Shown here piece after piece: positions 51,317 to 60,879 of a stretch of DNA of 64,000 bases (position 1 is its first letter; the number at the start of each line of letters is the position of its first letter). The stretch is from Caulobacter sp. (GTDB lineage Bacteria > Pseudomonadota > Alphaproteobacteria > Caulobacterales > Caulobacteraceae): NCBI GenBank assembly GCA_017745235.1, contig JAGHZU010000002.1, positions 186,001 to 250,000 on the forward strand, in the 5' to 3' direction. Position numbers and translations under genes: made by a program. A model generated the notes under the pieces. It made no database searches and was not told the origin of the DNA. It was given only the letters and a program-made list of their open reading frames with translations.

Positions 51317-51922
51317 ATGACCAAGGTCGCCATCGTTTATCACTCGGGCTACGGCCACACCGCCGTCCTGGCCGAAAAGGTCGCCGAAGGCGTCCGCGAC
51401 GCCGGCCAGACCCCCGTCCTGCTGAAGATCGAAAGCCCCGCCCAGGACTTCCAGCCGCTGATCGACCAGATCACCGAAGCCGACGCCGTGATCTTCGGCG
51501 CGCCGACCTACATGGGCGACGTCTCGGGCGTGTTCAAAGTCTTCGCCGACGCAACCGCCGGCGTCTTCTTCACCGGTGCCTGGAAGGACAAGCTGGCCGC
51601 CGGCTTCACCAACTCCCACAGCTTCGCGGGCGACAAGGGCCATGCCCTGGAGAGCCTGACGATCCTGGCCGCCCAGCACGGCATGAACTGGGTGAACCTT
51701 GGCCTGGCCCCTCCCGGAGTGACCGCCGCCGAACGCGGTCCCGACACCATCAACCGCGTGGGTTCGTTCATCGGCCTGGCCGCCCAGTCCGACAACGTCT
51801 CGGCCGAGATCAGCCCGCCCGCCGGCGACCGCGAGACCGCCCGCCTCCTGGGCGTACGCGTGGCCGAGGCCGCCGCCCGCTGGACCCGCGGCGCCCAGCC
51901 CGCGCTCAGCGAAGCGGCCTGA
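51317..51922 (+). CDS. flavodoxin-fold NAD(P)H:quinone reductase (WrbA-like)
   Basis: The 201-residue protein has the FMN phosphate loop VAIVYHSGYGHTAVLAEKVAEG, then ADAVIFGAPTYMGDVSGVFKVFAD and the third FMN loop region TNSHSFAGDKGHALESLTILAAQHGMNWV. This matches WrbA/flavodoxin-family NAD(P)H dehydrogenases. It should reduce quinones by two electrons in the cytoplasm, guarding against semiquinone radicals. It diverges from the MFS exporter with shared regulatory DNA, so detoxification and efflux of a quinone-like compound may be induced together. Confidence 0.9.
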   Translation: MTKVAIVYHSGYGHTAVLAEKVAEGVRDAGQTPVLLKIESPAQDFQPLIDQITEADAVIFGAPTYMGDVSGVFKVFADATAGVFFTGAWKDKLAAGFTNSHSFAGDKGHALESLTILAAQHGMNWVNLGLAPPGVTAAERGPDTINRVGSFIGLAAQSDNVSAEISPPAGDRETARLLGVRVAEAAARWTRGAQPALSEAA

Positions 51923-51967
51923 TCCAGCCGCTTTTCCCAGCTCCGCCCCATGGCTGGGAAAGAGCCG

Positions 51968-51994
51968 CGACGCTCCCATCCCTCCGGAGCGTCG
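51968..51994 (+). terminator. possible terminator of the flavodoxin-like gene
   Basis: A 9-bp stem CGACGCTCC / GGAGCGTCG with a 9-nt loop follows the stop by about 45 nt. Only TT follows, so it may be a weak or Rho-assisted terminator. Confidence 0.5.
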
Positions 51995-52118
51995 TTCCGG
52001 AGGGGGCGCGGCTTCCCGTGAGCGCCCCCTCCGCCCCGCTTTCATCCTCCACCTTGCGCCAAGTCGGCGCGCGTGTTGGTCTCCGGCGAAGTTTCGCTCT
52101 TCGTCCGGATCTTCCCTG

Positions 52119-52919
52119 ATGGCTCGTCGCCTCGCCCTGATAACCGGCGCTTCCGCCGGCATCGGGGCCGCCTTCGCCCGCATCTACGCCAGCCACGGCT
52201 ACGACGTGGCCCTGACCGCGCGCCGACTGGACCGCCTGGAGGCCCTGGCCGCCGAAATCCGCCTGCGCTTCGGCGTGGAGGCCTATCCGATCGCCGCCGA
52301 CCTGGCCTTGGCCGACGGTGTCGACACGGTGCTGGCCGGGATCGAGGCCGAGGGCCGCGTGGTCGACGCCCTGGTCAACAATGCCGGCTACGGCCTGCCG
52401 GGCGCCTATTCCCAAACCCAATGGGCTGACCAGGCGGCCTTCCTCCAGGTGATGCTGGTGTCGGTCTGCGCCCTGACCCATCGCGTGCTGCCCGGCATGG
52501 TCGAGCGCGGCTACGGGCGCATCGTCAACGTCGCTTCGCTGGCGGGTCTGGTCCCCGGCGCGGCCGGCCACACCCTCTATGCGGCGACCAAGGGCTTCCT
52601 GGTGAAGTTTTCCCAGAGCCTGCATCTGGAGAACCTGGCCACGGGCGTGCACGTCAGCGCCCTCTGCCCCGGCTTCACCTATTCGGAGTTCCATGACGTC
52701 AACGGCACGCGCGCCCAGGTCAGCCAGTCCTTGCCTTCGTGGATGTGGCTGGGCGCGGATGAAGTGGCCGCCACCGGCTACGAGGCCGCCGAAGCCAACC
52801 GCCCCGTCTGCGTGCCCGGCTCGCCCAACAAGGCGATCGCAGCCCTGACCAAGCTGATCCCCGATGACTGGGCCCTGGCCCTGATGGCCCGGCAGGGCGG
52901 GCGGTTCCGGAAGGTCTGA
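52119..52919 (+). CDS. short-chain dehydrogenase/reductase
   Basis: The 266-residue SDR has the cofactor motif TGASAGIG (9-16), [11 protein letters not shown], a catalytic Ser in [10 protein letters not shown] and YAATKGFL with the Tyr-Lys pair. [10 protein letters not shown] after the second strand, with Arg residues, favours NADP. It belongs to the DltE-like branch of general oxidoreductases. Cytoplasmic; single gene between the flavodoxin-like gene and marC, on which it converges with only 3 nt between stops. The substrate is not predictable. Confidence 0.92.
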   Translation: MARRLALITGASAGIGAAFARIYASHGYDVALTARRLDRLEALAAEIRLRFGVEAYPIAADLALADGVDTVLAGIEAEGRVVDALVNNAGYGLPGAYSQTQWADQAAFLQVMLVSVCALTHRVLPGMVERGYGRIVNVASLAGLVPGAAGHTLYAATKGFLVKFSQSLHLENLATGVHVSALCPGFTYSEFHDVNGTRAQVSQSLPSWMWLGADEVAATGYEAAEANRPVCVPGSPNKAIAALTKLIPDDWALALMARQGGRFRKV

Positions 52920-52922
52920 GGC

Positions 52923-53618
52923 CTATTTCTTCTCGGCGTAGGGCGCCTTGGCGTCGGCGCGGATGATGCCCCTGGTCGCGTCGCCCACGCCGATCAGCAC
53001 GAACTGCACCGCCAGGGCGCAGAGGATCAGGCCCAGTACACGAACCACGATGCTCATGCCGATTCGGCCCAGCACCTTGCTGATCAGGGGCGCGGCCCAG
53101 AAAGTGGCCACCAGCACGGCCGAGACCGCCAGGATCACGCCCACGCCTTCGGCCATGCCCGACAGGCCGAAGGCCTTGGCTTCGCTGGCGTAGATGATCA
53201 CGGTCGAGATCGCGCCCGGCCCGATCAGCAAGGGCATGGCGAACGGCACGATCAAGCGCTCGAACCGCTGCTTGGCGTAGACCCGCGCCGACTGGCCTTC
53301 GATCCCCTCGGCCGCGTCGGCGAACATGGTGGTGAAGTCATCGCGCACCATGTCCAGGCCCAGGATGAACAGGATGATGCCGCCGGCGATGCGGAAGGCC
53401 GGCATGGAGATGCCGAAGAATTCCAGCAGCGACACGCCTGTGAAGAAGAAGAAGACAAGGAAGGCGGCGACGAACAGGCCGATATAGACAGCCACCATCC
53501 GGCGGCCGGCGGCGGCCGCGCCCAGGGTGGCGGCGGCGAACAGCGGCACGTTGCCGATCGGGTCGATCAGGGCGAACAGGGCCACGAAGAAGTTGACGGC
53601 GAGCTCAGCCTGGCTCAT
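52923..53618 (-). CDS. MarC family integral membrane protein (UPF0056)
   Basis: The 231-residue protein has six hydrophobic helices, the normal MarC size and topology. It begins ELAVNFFVALFALIDPIGNVPLFAA, where the IDPIGNVPLF motif is the family signature, and has GVSLLEFFGISMPAFRIAGGIILFILGLDM and FAMPLLIGPGAISTVIIYA. MarC proteins lie in the inner membrane and their role is unsettled; links to antibiotic resistance were later doubted. It diverges from pyrF across about 86 nt. Confidence 0.93.
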   Translation of the reverse strand: MSQAELAVNFFVALFALIDPIGNVPLFAAATLGAAAAGRRMVAVYIGLFVAAFLVFFFFTGVSLLEFFGISMPAFRIAGGIILFILGLDMVRDDFTTMFADAAEGIEGQSARVYAKQRFERLIVPFAMPLLIGPGAISTVIIYASEAKAFGLSGMAEGVGVILAVSAVLVATFWAAPLISKVLGRIGMSIVVRVLGLILCALAVQFVLIGVGDATRGIIRADAKAPYAEKK

Positions 53619-53704
53619 TCGGGGTGCTTAGCCTTCAATTCGCGCCGGATCCGCACTCTTTCTAGGGTGATGCGGGCGCGCGCGCCAACCCCAAGGGGAC
53701 CCGC

Positions 53705-54406
53705 ATGACCGCTAAGACCCTGGCCGATCCGCGCCTGATCCTGCCGCTCGACCTGCCCACCACGGCGGACGCCCGCGCGATGGTCGACACGCTGGGCGAC
53801 GCCGTGTCGTTCTACAAGATCGGCCTTGAGCTGCTGGCCACCGACGGCATGGTTCTGGCCCGTCAGCTGAAAGCCGAGGGCAAGCAGATCTTCCTGGACT
53901 GGAAGCTGCACGACATCGGCGCGACCGTGGAGCGCTCGGCCCGCGTTCTGGCCGGCGCCGGCTGCGACCTGCTGACCGTCCACGCCGAACCGCAGGTAAT
54001 GGCCGCCGCCGTCCGCGCCAAGCAAGGCTCGGACCTGAAGATCCTGGCCGTGACGGTGCTGACCAGCCTGACGGACGCCGACCTGGCGGAGATGGGCTAC
54101 GCCTTCAACGCCCGCGACCTGGTGGCCCGCCGCATCCGCCAGGCGGTCGAGGCCGGGGTCGACGGCATCGTCTCATCCCCTCACGAAGCCGCCTTGGCGC
54201 GCGAGATCGCCGGTCCCGACTTCCTGGTGGTGACGCCGGGCGTGCGTCCCGCCTGGTCGGCCAAGAACGACCAGGCCCGCGCCGCCACCCCGGCCGACGC
54301 CTTGAAAGCGGGGGCCAGCCACCTGGTCTGCGGCCGGCCGATCACGGCGGCGGCCGATCCGCGCGAGGCGGCCCTGAAGGTGGTGGCGGAAATGGCCGGG
54401 GCGTAA
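53705..54406 (+). CDS. pyrF: orotidine 5'-phosphate decarboxylase
   Basis: The 233-residue protein matches PyrF of the proteobacterial type. Its catalytic Asp-x-Lys-x-x-Asp lies in FLDWKLHDIG (D65, K67, D70). RLILPLDLPTTADA at the start and VVTPGVRPAW and HLVCGRPITAAADP near the end form the UMP phosphate site. It decarboxylates OMP to UMP, the last step of de novo pyrimidine synthesis. Cytoplasmic dimer. The ATG at 53705 follows GGGGACCCGC. It converges on the SdhAF4-like gene. Confidence 0.97.
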   Translation: MTAKTLADPRLILPLDLPTTADARAMVDTLGDAVSFYKIGLELLATDGMVLARQLKAEGKQIFLDWKLHDIGATVERSARVLAGAGCDLLTVHAEPQVMAAAVRAKQGSDLKILAVTVLTSLTDADLAEMGYAFNARDLVARRIRQAVEAGVDGIVSSPHEAALAREIAGPDFLVVTPGVRPAWSAKNDQARAATPADALKAGASHLVCGRPITAAADPREAALKVVAEMAGA

Positions 54407-54433
54407 GCGCTCCCCCCAATGGGGAAGAGCCCG

Positions 54434-54634
54434 CTAGAAGTCCACCGCCACGCCCTTGCGTTCCCAGTCCCCGAACCGGGTCGGTTCGGGGCCGTCGCGG
54501 CCGCCTTCCTCGGGCGGCAGGGCGGCGTCGTGTTCGGCGGCGCGGCGGGCGGCGGCTTCTTCCAGCGCACGGCGGGCGGCGGGGGTCAGCGGCTTGTCGG
54601 GGGCCGCGCCGGGGGGCAGATCGCTCTCGGACAT
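54434..54634 (-). CDS. DUF1674 / succinate dehydrogenase assembly factor 4-like protein
   Basis: This 66-residue protein ends with the diagnostic DUF1674 signature GGRDGPEPTRFGDWERKGVAVDF. The first 40 residues are polar and alanine/glutamate-rich and probably disordered. The family includes mitochondrial SdhAF4, which protects the flavinylated SdhA subunit from oxidants during complex II assembly; bacterial members are expected to do likewise. No sdh gene is in the window. It diverges from rsmB by about 68 nt and converges on pyrF. Easily missed because of its size. Confidence 0.85.
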   Translation of the reverse strand: MSESDLPPGAAPDKPLTPAARRALEEAAARRAAEHDAALPPEEGGRDGPEPTRFGDWERKGVAVDF

Positions 54635-54702
54635 GCGCGTCCTTTAGCAGCAAATCGTCCAAAAGGCTTGCGCTCGCCCTCGCCATTGGGCACGGCGGGC
54701 GG

Positions 54703-55983
54703 GTGACTCAGGAACTCAACGACGGCCTGCCCGCCCGGGAAGCCGCCCTCGCCCTCATCGACGCGGCCCTGTCGCGTCGCGGCGGCCTCGACGAAGCCGC
54801 CTCGACCAACGCTTTCCGCTACCTGGAACCGCGGGAGCGCGCCTTTGCGCGCGCCCTGGCCATGGCCGCCCTGCGCCATCTGGGGCCGATCGACCGCGCC
54901 CTGTCGGCCAAGCTCAGCAAGGAACCGCCGCCGCGCGTGCGCAACCTGCTGCGCCTGGGCGCCACCCAGGCCTTCTTCCTGGAGGTCCCCGCCTTCGCGG
55001 CCGTGGCCACCAGTGTCGAGCTGGCCGCCGCCAACAAGACCAGCCGCCCGTTCAAGGGCCTGGTCAACGCCGTGTTGCGCGGCCTGCTGCGCGACGGCCC
55101 GCCCGTCGCCGATCCCGAGACCCTGGCCCCGCCGTGGCTCTACGCCCGCTGGGTCGGCGCGTTCGGCGCGGAGACCGCCCAGGCCATCGCCGGCCAGATC
55201 GTGCGCGAACCCTCCACCGACCTGTCGCTCAAGCCCGACGCCGATTCGGCCGCCCTGGCCCAGGCGCTGGAAGGCGAGATTCTGGCCGGCGGCACGTTGC
55301 GCACTGCGCGCCGGGGCGACGTCTCGGCCTGGCCCGGCTTCGACGACGGAACCTGGTGGGTGCAGGACGCCGCCGCCGCCATCCCTGCTCGGCTGCTGGA
55401 TGTGAGAGCCGGCGAGACTGCGCTCGACCTCTGCGCCGCGCCCGGCGGCAAGACCCTGCAGCTGGCCGCCGCCGGCGCGGCGACCGTCGCCGTCGACCGC
55501 TCGGCCGCCCGCCTCAAGCGCGTGGACGAGAACCTGGCCCGCCTGGGCCTGACCGCCGAGGTGGTCGCCGCCGACGCCGGCGCCTGGGAGGATACGCGCC
55601 AGTTCGACGCCGTGCTGCTGGACGCCCCGTGCTCGGCCACCGGCACCTTCCGCCGCCATCCCGACGTGCTGTGGGCCGCCCGCCCCGGCGACGTGGCCAG
55701 TCTGGCGGCCGTCCAGGCCCGCCTGCTGGACAGCGCCGCCGACCGGCTCAAGCCCGGCGGCCGCCTGGTCTACTGCGTCTGCTCGCTGGAACCGGAGGAG
55801 GGCGAAGCCCAGGTCGAGGCCTTCCTGGCCCGCCGGCCCGACATGGCCCTGTCGCCGATCGAGGCCGAGGAGGGCGGCGCTCCGGCCGCCAGCCTGACCT
55901 CGCGCGGGACCTTGCGCCTCCTGCCGCACCAGCGTGAGGGCGGCCAGGACGGCTTCTTCGCGGCCCGCTTCGTGCGCCGGTAG
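54703..55983 (+). CDS. rsmB: 16S rRNA (cytosine-967-C5) methyltransferase (RsmB/Sun)
   Basis: The 426-residue protein starts at a GTG. An N-terminal NusB-like domain (AREAALALIDAALSRRGGLDEA through FKGLVNAVLRGLLR) is followed by the methyltransferase domain with the SAM site ALDLCAAPGGKTLQLAA. The two active-site cysteines lie in DAPCSATGTFRRHPD and LVYCVCSLEPEEGE. This domain order is that of RsmB. It adds a methyl to C967 of 16S rRNA. The rpe gene follows by about 105 nt on the same strand, and the two are probably in one transcript in this group. Confidence 0.95.
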   Translation: MTQELNDGLPAREAALALIDAALSRRGGLDEAASTNAFRYLEPRERAFARALAMAALRHLGPIDRALSAKLSKEPPPRVRNLLRLGATQAFFLEVPAFAAVATSVELAAANKTSRPFKGLVNAVLRGLLRDGPPVADPETLAPPWLYARWVGAFGAETAQAIAGQIVREPSTDLSLKPDADSAALAQALEGEILAGGTLRTARRGDVSAWPGFDDGTWWVQDAAAAIPARLLDVRAGETALDLCAAPGGKTLQLAAAGAATVAVDRSAARLKRVDENLARLGLTAEVVAADAGAWEDTRQFDAVLLDAPCSATGTFRRHPDVLWAARPGDVASLAAVQARLLDSAADRLKPGGRLVYCVCSLEPEEGEAQVEAFLARRPDMALSPIEAEEGGAPAASLTSRGTLRLLPHQREGGQDGFFAARFVRR

Positions 55984-56087
55984 AGGTCCCGCCGAACGAC
56001 TTCGCCGGTCACGAATTCATACGGAAGCCCGGCAGATCCACGGCGCTCGCTTGTAGCGCGAGCCTTAGCCCGCTAAGCCAGGGAACC

Positions 56088-56747
56088 ATGACCACGCCGC
56101 TGATCGCTCCGTCCATCCTCGCCTCCGACTTCGCCAAGCTGGGCGAGGAAGTCGCCGCCATCGAGGCGGCCGGTGCCGACTGGGTGCACGTCGACGTGAT
56201 GGACGGCCATTTCGTGCCCAACATCACCCTGGGGCCGGACATCGTCAAAGCCATCCGGCCGCACGCCAAGATCCCCTTCGACGTGCACCTGATGATCAGC
56301 CCGGCCGATCCGTACCTGGAGGCCTTCCGCGCCGCCGGCGCCGACCTGATCAGCATCCACCCGGAAGCCGGCCCTCACCTGCACCGCTCGCTCAAGCGCA
56401 TCCGCGAGCTGGGGGCCAAGGCGGGCGTGGTGTTCAACCCCTCGACGGGCATCGACCACGTGGAGTGGATCCTCGAAGACGTGGACCTGCTGCTGGTGAT
56501 GTCGGTGAACCCCGGCTTCGGCGGCCAGAGCTTCATTCCCGGTCAGCTGCGCAAGGTCGAAGCCCTGCGCAAGCTCGTCGACAAGGCCGGTCTCGACATC
56601 ATCATCGAGGTGGACGGCGGCGTCACCCCGGTGACCGCGCCCCAATGCGTGGCGGCCGGCGCCACGGCCCTGGTGGCCGGCTCGGCGGTGTTCAAGGGCG
56701 GCCCCTCCGCCTACGCCGACAACATCCGCGCCCTGAAGGGCGGCTGA
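56088..56747 (+). CDS. rpe: ribulose-phosphate 3-epimerase
   Basis: The 219-residue protein is a standard TIM-barrel Rpe. It has PSILASDFAKLGEE, the metal-site VDVMDGHFVPNITLGPD, DVHLMIS, the MSVNPGFGGQSFIP loop and the second catalytic Asp in IIEVDGGVT. It interconverts ribulose-5-phosphate and xylulose-5-phosphate in the pentose phosphate pathway. Cytoplasmic. It lies between rsmB and the heparinase-like gene, which starts 9 nt after its stop, so those two are coupled or co-transcribed. Confidence 0.97.
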   Translation: MTTPLIAPSILASDFAKLGEEVAAIEAAGADWVHVDVMDGHFVPNITLGPDIVKAIRPHAKIPFDVHLMISPADPYLEAFRAAGADLISIHPEAGPHLHRSLKRIRELGAKAGVVFNPSTGIDHVEWILEDVDLLLVMSVNPGFGGQSFIPGQLRKVEALRKLVDKAGLDIIIEVDGGVTPVTAPQCVAAGATALVAGSAVFKGGPSAYADNIRALKGG

Positions 56748-56756
56748 TTTCAACGC

Positions 56757-58517
56757 ATGGACGGCGCCCCCCCGACAGGTACCGCCCGTAAGTTCCCCGC
56801 CCTCGCCGGCGGTCGCGCCGAGCGTGGCCGCGCCGCGCCCAAGGGCGTCTTCCTCCGCGCCCTCGGCGCGGCGGCCATCGCCAATGTCGAGCGCGAGTGG
56901 TTCGGCTCGCCGCCGCATCGCGCGCTGCTGGCCAGGCCCCGGCCCGTGGGCCTGGCCGCCCATCCTCACGACCCCCGCCCACTGGACCCCGAACGCGGCC
57001 GCCACCTGCTCGACGGGGTGATGACCCTGGACGGCGGCACGATCCGCCTGGGCGAGACGGGCGACCCGTTCGACCAGCCCAGCCCCAGCCGGCAGTTCGC
57101 CACGGCCCTGCACGGCTTCGACTGGCTGCCCCACCTGCTGGCGGCCGGACGAGGCGCGCCGCGCCTTGCCCTGCGGCTGCTGCAGGACTGGCGGCGGGTG
57201 TTCGGCAAATGGAACGCCTTCTCGTGGAGCGGCGAGCGCCTGGAGCGCCGGACCTTCCACTTGGCCTGCGCCGCCCGCGCCCTGGCCCCTGAGGCTTCCG
57301 ACGCCGAGATCGCCGCCATGGCCCTGGACATCGCCCGGGGCGCGCGCCAGTTGCTGAAAGCTTCCGACGCTCCCGAAAGACGACTGGAGCGGGCCGTGGT
57401 CGCGGCCATCGCCGGCTGCGCCCTGACCGGCAAGGCGGGCGACCGGCTGATCGCCCGGGGCATGAAGCGGGTGGCCGAGGAGATCGACGCCATCGTCCTG
57501 CCTGACGGCGGCCACGCCACCCGATCGCCCGAGGCGGGACTAGAGCTCCTGTTCGATCTGCTGACCCTGGACGACGCCCTGGGTCAACGCGGGCGGGGCT
57601 CGCCCGAGGCCCTGGCCCGCGCCATCGATCGCCTGAGCTCCTCGGTGCGGTTCTTCGCCCTGGCCGACGGCCACCTGGCGGCCTTCCAGGGCGGGGAGGC
57701 GATCGAGCCCCGCCGCATCGCCGCCGCCCTGGCCCACGACGACCACGGCCCGCGCCCGCCGCAGGGCGCGCCCCACGTCGGCTACCAGAAGATGCAGGGC
57801 GCCAGCATCCAGGTGATGGCGGACGCCGGCCCGCCGGCTGTCGGCGTGCTCAGCGTGGCGGCCTGCGCCCAGCCGGCCGCCGTCGAGATCATCTGCGGCA
57901 AGGATCGCCTGATCACCAGCTGTGGCTGGAGCCCGGAAGCGGCCGGAGCCAACGCCTTCCGCCTGTCGGACGCGGCCTCGACCGTGTCGGTGGGCGACGG
58001 CTCGGCAGGGCGTCCGCTATCAGGGTGGCGCGCCGCGGCCCTGGGCCCCTGGCTGGTCGACGGCGCGACCCAGGTCGAGGTCAAGCGCCACGACGCCGAC
58101 ACGGGCGTGTGGCTGGACCTCAGCCACGACGGCTGGCGTCGCGTCGGCCTGACCCACGCCCGCCGCCTGTATCTCGACCTCAAGGCCGACGAACTGCGCG
58201 GCGAAGACAGCCTGATCCCGATGGCCGCGGCCCGCACCGACGGCCCGCGCCGCTACCTGCCGTTCCTGGTGACCTTCCACCTGCACCCCGACGCCCGCGC
58301 CTCCCTGGCCCGCGACGGCAAGAGCGTGCTCATCAAGGGTCCCTCGAACGTGGGCTGGTGGCTGCGCAACGACGCCACCGACGTGGCCATCACGCCTTCG
58401 GCCCATTTCGAGCACGGTCACATCCGCCGCGCCGGCGCCATCGTGCTCCGCAGCCAGGTGCGGCCTGAGAAGGGCGCGAAGATCCGCTGGAAACTGGCCC
58501 GCGCCGCCGACCATTGA
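56757..58517 (+). CDS. heparinase II/III family protein
   Basis: The 586-residue protein fits the heparinase II/III-like family. An alpha-helical N-terminal half (around [29 protein letters not shown], ending near [29 protein letters not shown]) is followed by a C-terminal beta-sandwich (from about 330: [21 protein letters not shown] through [12 protein letters not shown]). No signal peptide is visible, which is odd for a polysaccharide lyase; the Caulobacterales member beside rpe may act on an intracellular or envelope precursor glycan. It starts 9 nt after rpe. Substrate unknown. Confidence 0.85.
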   Translation: MDGAPPTGTARKFPALAGGRAERGRAAPKGVFLRALGAAAIANVEREWFGSPPHRALLARPRPVGLAAHPHDPRPLDPERGRHLLDGVMTLDGGTIRLGETGDPFDQPSPSRQFATALHGFDWLPHLLAAGRGAPRLALRLLQDWRRVFGKWNAFSWSGERLERRTFHLACAARALAPEASDAEIAAMALDIARGARQLLKASDAPERRLERAVVAAIAGCALTGKAGDRLIARGMKRVAEEIDAIVLPDGGHATRSPEAGLELLFDLLTLDDALGQRGRGSPEALARAIDRLSSSVRFFALADGHLAAFQGGEAIEPRRIAAALAHDDHGPRPPQGAPHVGYQKMQGASIQVMADAGPPAVGVLSVAACAQPAAVEIICGKDRLITSCGWSPEAAGANAFRLSDAASTVSVGDGSAGRPLSGWRAAALGPWLVDGATQVEVKRHDADTGVWLDLSHDGWRRVGLTHARRLYLDLKADELRGEDSLIPMAAARTDGPRRYLPFLVTFHLHPDARASLARDGKSVLIKGPSNVGWWLRNDATDVAITPSAHFEHGHIRRAGAIVLRSQVRPEKGAKIRWKLARAADH

Positions 58518-58657
58518 CGGCCAGATGCCAGAGGCCTGAACGCTTCGCGGGCGCCCCACGTGGAAACGACCGTCATCCGAAAGCGAACGCCGATCAGGTC
58601 GCGCTGACACAGATCGGTGATTGCCCGGCGAATCCCAGGCCTCTAGTTTCCGGTCCC

Positions 58658-60292
58658 ATGCATAGCCGCGCCGGACAGCCCGCCCGCCCCGAGGACCTGA
58701 TCGACCTGGAGTCGCTGACGGGGTCCTATTTCGAGCTTCATCCGAACCCCGACGATCCCAACCAGAAGGTCATGTTCGGCACATCGGGACACCGCGGTTC
58801 CAGCTTCGACGGGGCCTTCAACGAGGACCACATCCTGGCCATCAGCCAGGCGATCGCCGAGCACCGCGCCGCCCAGGGCGTGACCGGCCCCCTGCTGCTC
58901 GGCCGCGACACCCACGGCCTGTCCGAGCCGGCCTGGCGCACGGCGCTGGAGGTGCTGGTCGGCAACGGCGTGGAGGTGCTGGTCGATTCGCGCGACGGCT
59001 TCACCCCGACCCCGGCGGTCTCGCTGGCCATCCTGGCGCTGAACAAGGCCAGACCCGGAAGCGCCGACGGCGTCCTGATCACCCCTTCGCACAATCCGCC
59101 CCGGGACGGCGGCTTCAAGTACAACCCCGTCAGCGGCGGGCCTGCCGGGTCGGAAGACACCTCGCCCATCGCCGCCCGGGCCAACGAACTGCTCAGGACC
59201 GGCCTGCGCGACGTTCGCCGCGTGCCGTTCGAGCGCGCTCGCGCCCAGGCCGGGACCTACGACTTCATGGGCCGCTACATCGACGCACTGCCGTCGATCC
59301 TGGACCTGGACGCCGTGCGCGAGGCGGGCGTGACCATCGGCGCCGATCCCCTGGGCGGCGCGGCCGTCGCCTACTGGGGCGAGATCGCCGAGCGCCATCG
59401 CCTGAGACTGACCGTGGTCAACGACAAGGTCGATCCGCGCTGGGCCTTCATGCCGCTCGACACCGACGGCAAGATCCGCATGGACTGCTCCTCGCCCAGC
59501 GCCATGGCCAACCTGATCGGCATGATGGGCGGCTCGGGCTTCGACGTGGCCATCGGCAACGACGCCGACGCCGATCGTCACGGCATCGTCACGCCCGACG
59601 GGGGGCTGATGAATCCCAACCACTATCTGGCGGTCGCCATCTCCTACCTGTTCTCCAAGCGCGGCCAGTGGGGCGCAAACGTGGGCGTGGGCAAGACCCT
59701 GGTGTCGTCTTCGATGATCGATCGGGTCGTGGCGGGCCTTGGCCGCACGCTGGTCGAGGTGCCGGTGGGCTTCAAGCACTTCGTGCCCGGCCTCCTGAGC
59801 GGCGAGATCGGCTTCGGCGGCGAGGAATCGGCCGGGGCCTCGTTCCTGCGCAAGGACGGCTCGACCTGGACCACGGACAAGGACGGCCTCCTGCTGGGCC
59901 TGCTGGCCGCCGAGATCAAGGCGGTGACAGGCCAGAGCCCCAGCGAGATCTACGCCGGCCTGACCGAGCGATACGGCGCGCCCGCCTACGCCCGCAGCGA
60001 CGCCCCCGCCACCCGCGAGGAAAAGGCGCGCCTCTCCAAGCTGTCGCGCCAGGACGTCGTGGCCTCCGAACTGGCCGGCGAGCCGATAACCCAGATCCTG
60101 ACCGAGGCTCCGGGCAACGGCGAGCCGATCGGCGGACTGAAGGTGGCCACCGAGAACGCCTGGTTCGCGGCGCGTCCCTCGGGCACCGAGGACGTCTACA
60201 AGATCTATGCCGAGTCCTTCCTCGGCCCCGATCACCTGCGCCAGGTGCAGGACGAGGCCCGGGCGCTAGTGGCCAAGGCGCTGGCGGGTTAG
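58658..60292 (+). CDS. pgm: phosphoglucomutase (alpha-D-glucose phosphate-specific)
   Basis: From the ATG at 58658 ([14 protein letters not shown]) the protein has 544 residues, matching the E. coli Pgm type. [18 protein letters not shown] near the N-terminus is the family start. The phosphoserine loop is [21 protein letters not shown] (S144). The metal-binding loop is [11 protein letters not shown], and the sugar-binding region has [15 protein letters not shown]. The C-terminal phosphate loop is [19 protein letters not shown]. It interconverts glucose-1-phosphate and glucose-6-phosphate, linking glycan precursor synthesis and glycolysis. The open frame continues 144 nt upstream, overlapping the heparinase-like stop, but the N-terminal homology begins at this ATG. 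Its stop overlaps the converging SnoaL-like gene. Confidence 0.96.
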   Translation: MHSRAGQPARPEDLIDLESLTGSYFELHPNPDDPNQKVMFGTSGHRGSSFDGAFNEDHILAISQAIAEHRAAQGVTGPLLLGRDTHGLSEPAWRTALEVLVGNGVEVLVDSRDGFTPTPAVSLAILALNKARPGSADGVLITPSHNPPRDGGFKYNPVSGGPAGSEDTSPIAARANELLRTGLRDVRRVPFERARAQAGTYDFMGRYIDALPSILDLDAVREAGVTIGADPLGGAAVAYWGEIAERHRLRLTVVNDKVDPRWAFMPLDTDGKIRMDCSSPSAMANLIGMMGGSGFDVAIGNDADADRHGIVTPDGGLMNPNHYLAVAISYLFSKRGQWGANVGVGKTLVSSSMIDRVVAGLGRTLVEVPVGFKHFVPGLLSGEIGFGGEESAGASFLRKDGSTWTTDKDGLLLGLLAAEIKAVTGQSPSEIYAGLTERYGAPAYARSDAPATREEKARLSKLSRQDVVASELAGEPITQILTEAPGNGEPIGGLKVATENAWFAARPSGTEDVYKIYAESFLGPDHLRQVQDEARALVAKALAG

Positions 60293-60669
60293 GTGTTCGC
60301 GCCGGTGGGGTTGGCCACTTCGGGCGGATAGGTCCCCCAGCCCTCGACCACCAATCCGCCGTCGAGCTTCAGGACTTCGCTGACCCGCACGCCCTTCTGG
60401 TTGACGTAGGCGATCACCAGCATGTCGACGCCGACGAACAGTTCGGTGAGCGTGAACCGCAGGTCGGGGATTCGCGACAGGCCCAGGGTCCAGTAGGCCC
60501 GGATCGCCGCCTTGCCCACCAGGCGTCCGCCCGTCTCGGGCATCACCTGGGCGGCGAACGGCGAGGCGAAGACGGCGTCCTCGTGGAAATGCCGCAGCAC
60601 CCCCTCCACGTCATGGGCGTTCCAGGCCGCCAGCCAGTCGGCGGCGAAAGCGTTCGGGTCGAGGGTCAT
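60289..60669 (-). CDS. SnoaL-like / NTF2-fold protein
   Basis: From the ATG at 60669 ([13 protein letters not shown]) the protein has 126 residues. [33 protein letters not shown] is the standard SnoaL-like start, with [33 protein letters not shown] and a final beta hairpin. Members bind or act on small hydrophobic compounds, most without known reaction. The stop overlaps the pgm stop by two bases in convergent orientation. Cytoplasmic. A longer frame to 60732 is less likely because it adds a Gly/Ala/Pro-rich segment. Confidence 0.85.
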   Translation of the reverse strand: MTLDPNAFAADWLAAWNAHDVEGVLRHFHEDAVFASPFAAQVMPETGGRLVGKAAIRAYWTLGLSRIPDLRFTLTELFVGVDMLVIAYVNQKGVRVSEVLKLDGGLVVEGWGTYPPEVANPTGANT

Positions 60670-60879
60670 GGCCTGCTCCGGATCGGGAACCGGAGATTGG
60701 CTCAAGCCGCCGCCCGCGCAAGCCGCCGGCAATTGACTCCCCCGCCGACCCGCCTATTTTCCGCGCCGTCCGCGTGACTGGCGCTAGTGATGGGCAACCA
60801 TCGGGGAGCGCGGACCTCATACAGCCGCGCGCCTGGGCTCCCATTTCGTCGTCCCATCAGACCGCCAGAGGAGTCCGCC

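Noticed and set aside
58514..58657. Upstream extension of pgm
   Set aside because: It overlaps the heparinase-like stop and has no Pgm homology; the family N-terminus starts after the ATG at 58658.
60787..60879. ATG start of purH 31 codons upstream
   Set aside because: The GTG at 60880 has AGAGGAG at good spacing and yields the exact family length.
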